Of a stretch of DNA of 6,793 bases, positions 5,511 to 6,793 are shown one piece after another; the stretch's first letter is position 1; every line of letters begins with the position of its first letter. Made by a program: the position numbers and the translations under genes. This DNA comes from Burkholderiales bacterium. GTDB taxonomy: Bacteria; Pseudomonadota; Gammaproteobacteria; Burkholderiales; Casimicrobiaceae. Under the pieces are notes generated by a model that was not told where the DNA came from, made no database searches, and saw only the letters and a list, made by a program, of their open reading frames with translations. The DNA is taken from the NCBI GenBank assembly GCA_025354075.1, contig JANXNO010000447.1:1-6793 (forward strand), written 5' to 3'.

Positions 5511-6533
5511 ATGAAAAAGCTCCTCCTTTCCGCCGCCCTCGCGGTCATCAGCCTGAGCGCAGCGCCCACCTTCGCGCAGCAGGTCAACGCCTACTGCTCC
5601 ACCAACCAGTCGTGGTGTGAACTGGCGGCCACCGAGTTCACCAAATCCACCGGTATTAAAGTCGTGCAGACGCACTTGGGCACGGGTGAGGCTTTGGCAC
5701 GCCTGAAAGCCGAATCAGCCAACCCCAAAACCGATATTTGGTGGGGTGGCACGGGCGACCCGTTCCTCGCCGCCTCCGAAGAGAAATTGCTGGAAGCGTA
5801 TCGGCCGACATACACCAGGGATTTGCACGACTGGAGCGTGCGTCAGTACGACATGAGTGGAAATATGGTGGGCGCGTTCTACACCAGCTTCATCGGCATG
5901 GGTTGGAACGAGGAAATCCTCGCCAAAAAGAAATTGCCCGCGCCAAAATGCTGGGCCGATTTGACCGACCCCAAGTACAAGGGCGAGATCGAAATGGCGA
6001 ACCCCGGCTCATCCGGTGGCGCATACACCATTGTCGCCGGACTCATCCAGTTGATGGGCGAGGACGCCGCGTTTGAGTACATGAAAAAGCTGCATAAAAA
6101 CATCACCAGTTACACCAAAAGCTCGCAGGCACAGGCGAAAAATGTAGCGCGCGGCGAGGCTGGCATCGGCATCTCGTTCCTGTTTGGTTTTGAAGAAGAG
6201 CGTCAGGCCGGATTCAAGGCCGTGCGCTCCGTGGCCCCGTGCGAAGGTACGGCGTACGAGTTGGGCGGTATCGCGTTGATCAAAGGCGCAAGAAACGGCG
6301 ATAACGCTAAAAAGTATTACGACTGGCTCATGAGCCCGGTCGGGCAGGGCATAGGCGCGAAGGCGAATTCGCTACAAAACCCGGCCAACAAAACGTTCAA
6401 ACAAGACGCCAAAATCCCGACCATGGACGGCGTTAAATTGATCAATTACGACTTCAAAAAATACGGCGCATCCGCAGAGCGAAAACGCATTCTTGAGCGT
6501 TGGGAGAAGGAGGTTAACTCGTTGCCACGGTAG
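5511..6533 (+). CDS. ABC transporter periplasmic substrate-binding protein (second of two paralogues)
   Basis: 340 aa. Sec signal peptide: MKK, a hydrophobic stretch LLLSAALAVISLSAA, and cleavage TFA|Q after residue 22. It is not a lipoprotein, since no lipobox is present. The mature protein is collinear with the upstream gene and about half identical by eye. Shared landmarks are CSTNQSWCE (C29, C36), STGIKV, NPKTDIWWGGTGDP (71-84), APKCWADL (C147), GEIEMANPGSSGGAYT, ARGE, APCEGTAYE (C244), KGARN, LINYDFKKYG and ERKRILERW at the C-terminus. It would bind an anionic or metal-chelate ligand in the periplasm and deliver it to an inner-membrane permease encoded elsewhere; the ligand cannot be read from the sequence. 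The start is supported by AAGG 7 nt upstream. The gap to the first gene (129 bp, with a repeat) suggests separate expression control after an old duplication. Confidence 0.92.
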   Translation: MKKLLLSAALAVISLSAAPTFAQQVNAYCSTNQSWCELAATEFTKSTGIKVVQTHLGTGEALARLKAESANPKTDIWWGGTGDPFLAASEEKLLEAYRPTYTRDLHDWSVRQYDMSGNMVGAFYTSFIGMGWNEEILAKKKLPAPKCWADLTDPKYKGEIEMANPGSSGGAYTIVAGLIQLMGEDAAFEYMKKLHKNITSYTKSSQAQAKNVARGEAGIGISFLFGFEEERQAGFKAVRSVAPCEGTAYELGGIALIKGARNGDNAKKYYDWLMSPVGQGIGAKANSLQNPANKTFKQDAKIPTMDGVKLINYDFKKYGASAERKRILERWEKEVNSLPR

Positions 6534-6561
6534 TGATTAGACGCGCGGCGGAGCAGCTAGT

Positions 6562-6652
6562 GTAGGGTGGGCACCCTGTGCCCACCCACGTGGCGCATAC
6601 GCCAAACATTTCGATTCGCTATCGATGGGTGGGCACGGGATGCCCACTCTAC
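6562..6652. repeat. Inverted pair of GTAGGGTGGGCA palindromes (REPIN-like)
   Basis: Two 26-nt arms (6562-6587 and 6627-6652, inverted) match at 23 of 26 positions, with a 39-nt spacer. The left arm alone forms a perfect 10-bp stem, GGGTGGGCAC / GTGCCCACCC, with loop CCT (6565-6587). The right arm forms GTGGGCA / TGCCCAC. It belongs to the GTAGGGTGGGCACC-type repeat seen in many proteobacteria, unlike the GTGGGAG-type pairs elsewhere in this window. It lies 28 bp after the second binding-protein gene and may act as its 3' end. There is no T-tract, so intrinsic termination is uncertain. Confidence 0.7.
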
Positions 6653-6750
6653 AAACTATTCAGCTTTTAGTCGAAACGCGGTGACTCAAAACAAAAGCGT
6701 ACTTTCGGGGAATTGTTGACTCACAAGTAAGGTGTACCGACGCAAACGGC

Positions 6751-6756
6751 GAAGGA
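6751..6756 (+). promoter_or_regulatory. Ribosome binding site of the truncated right-edge gene
   Basis: GAAGGA, then 7 nt, then ATG at 6764. This is one of the best SD sequences in the window and is the main evidence that the ten codons beyond it are coding. Confidence 0.6.
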
Positions 6757-6763
6757 CACGAAA

Positions 6764-6793
6764 ATGAGTCGAACAGAGAGGCGTGCGTACCTG
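6764..6793 (+). CDS. 5' end of a gene, probably an insertion-sequence transposase (partial)
   Basis: Only ten codons are present, MSRTERRAYL, cut by the window edge. They resemble, from memory, the N-terminus of an integrase-core (DDE) transposase group that begins with a similar basic MSRxERRAYL stretch. The directly repeated TGACTCA sites just upstream agree with a transposase gene. Ten residues cannot prove a family, so the product is an inference; that it is a gene start is better supported, by the SD sequence. Confidence 0.45.
   Translation, partial: MSRTERRAYL

Larger units (their letters stand above)
6682..6793 (+). mobile_element. Probable left end of an insertion sequence, continuing past the window
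   Basis: Two direct copies of a 21-nt sequence, TGACTCA...AA..AA.G.GTAC, lie at 6682-6702 and 6717-6737, identical at 16 of 21 positions with a 35-nt period. They sit just before a well-placed start codon. Repeated subterminal transposase-binding sites like this are typical of insertion-sequence ends, for example in the IS21/IS481-like groups. The exact outer boundary and the other end are not visible, so the family is not named. Start is given at the first repeat. Confidence 0.45.

Noticed and set aside
4377..6533. Calling both binding proteins ferric iron carriers (FbpA)
   Set aside because: The adjacent tyrosine pair that binds iron in FbpA is not visible, and no iron-uptake genes or Fur-box-like sequence were recognised.
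1..6793. CRISPR array, tRNA or rRNA gene, toxin-antitoxin pair, phage genes
   Set aside because: No regularly spaced direct repeats, cloverleaf-like sequences, rRNA motifs or matching small gene pairs were seen. The repeats present are inverted palindromes, plus one pair of direct repeats at the possible insertion-sequence end.

Overview
The window comes from a moderately GC-rich bacterium, most likely a beta- or gammaproteobacterium (Pseudomonadota). The evidence is the gene families (DenD-type dehydrogenase, PPHD-like 2-oxoglutarate oxygenase, a four-cysteine ABC binding-protein family), the REP-like palindromes with GTGGGAG/ATAGGAG heads, and apparent leaderless starts. The genus cannot be read from the sequence. 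No stretch longer than about 230 bases lacks a gene.

Left third, minus strand: denD (D-erythronate dehydrogenase family) is followed after 4 bp by an adducin-like class II aldolase family gene. The two form a tightly packed operon. After a 171-bp gap comes the 5' part of an aminoglycoside-phosphotransferase-fold gene of the ACAD10/11-like type, which runs off the left edge. The pair looks like part of a sugar-acid catabolic unit, but no tetronate kinase or isomerase is visible.

Centre, plus strand: a 2OG-Fe(II) prolyl-hydroxylase-like gene, then dtd (D-aminoacyl-tRNA deacylase), then a glyoxalase-like-domain gene that overlaps dtd by 4 bp. The oxygenase and dtd start with nearly the same sequence, a TAGAAT -10 box ending exactly 6 nt before the ATG. 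This predicts two leaderless mRNAs. If the oxygenase modifies EF-Tu, as its best-known relative does, these neighbours would share a role in translation quality.

Right third, plus strand: two tandem paralogous periplasmic solute-binding proteins of an ABC importer share four conserved cysteines. No permease or ATPase gene is present. The right edge looks like the left end of an insertion sequence: a diverged 21-bp direct repeat precedes a well-placed ribosome binding site and the first ten codons of a probable transposase.

The gaps between genes hold inverted pairs of short GC-rich palindromes (REP doublet / REPIN-like) at four places and one copy of the common repeat that reads PERSEG when translated. 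These repeats plus the insertion sequence are the main signs of genome plasticity. No tRNA, rRNA, CRISPR array or phage gene was seen.
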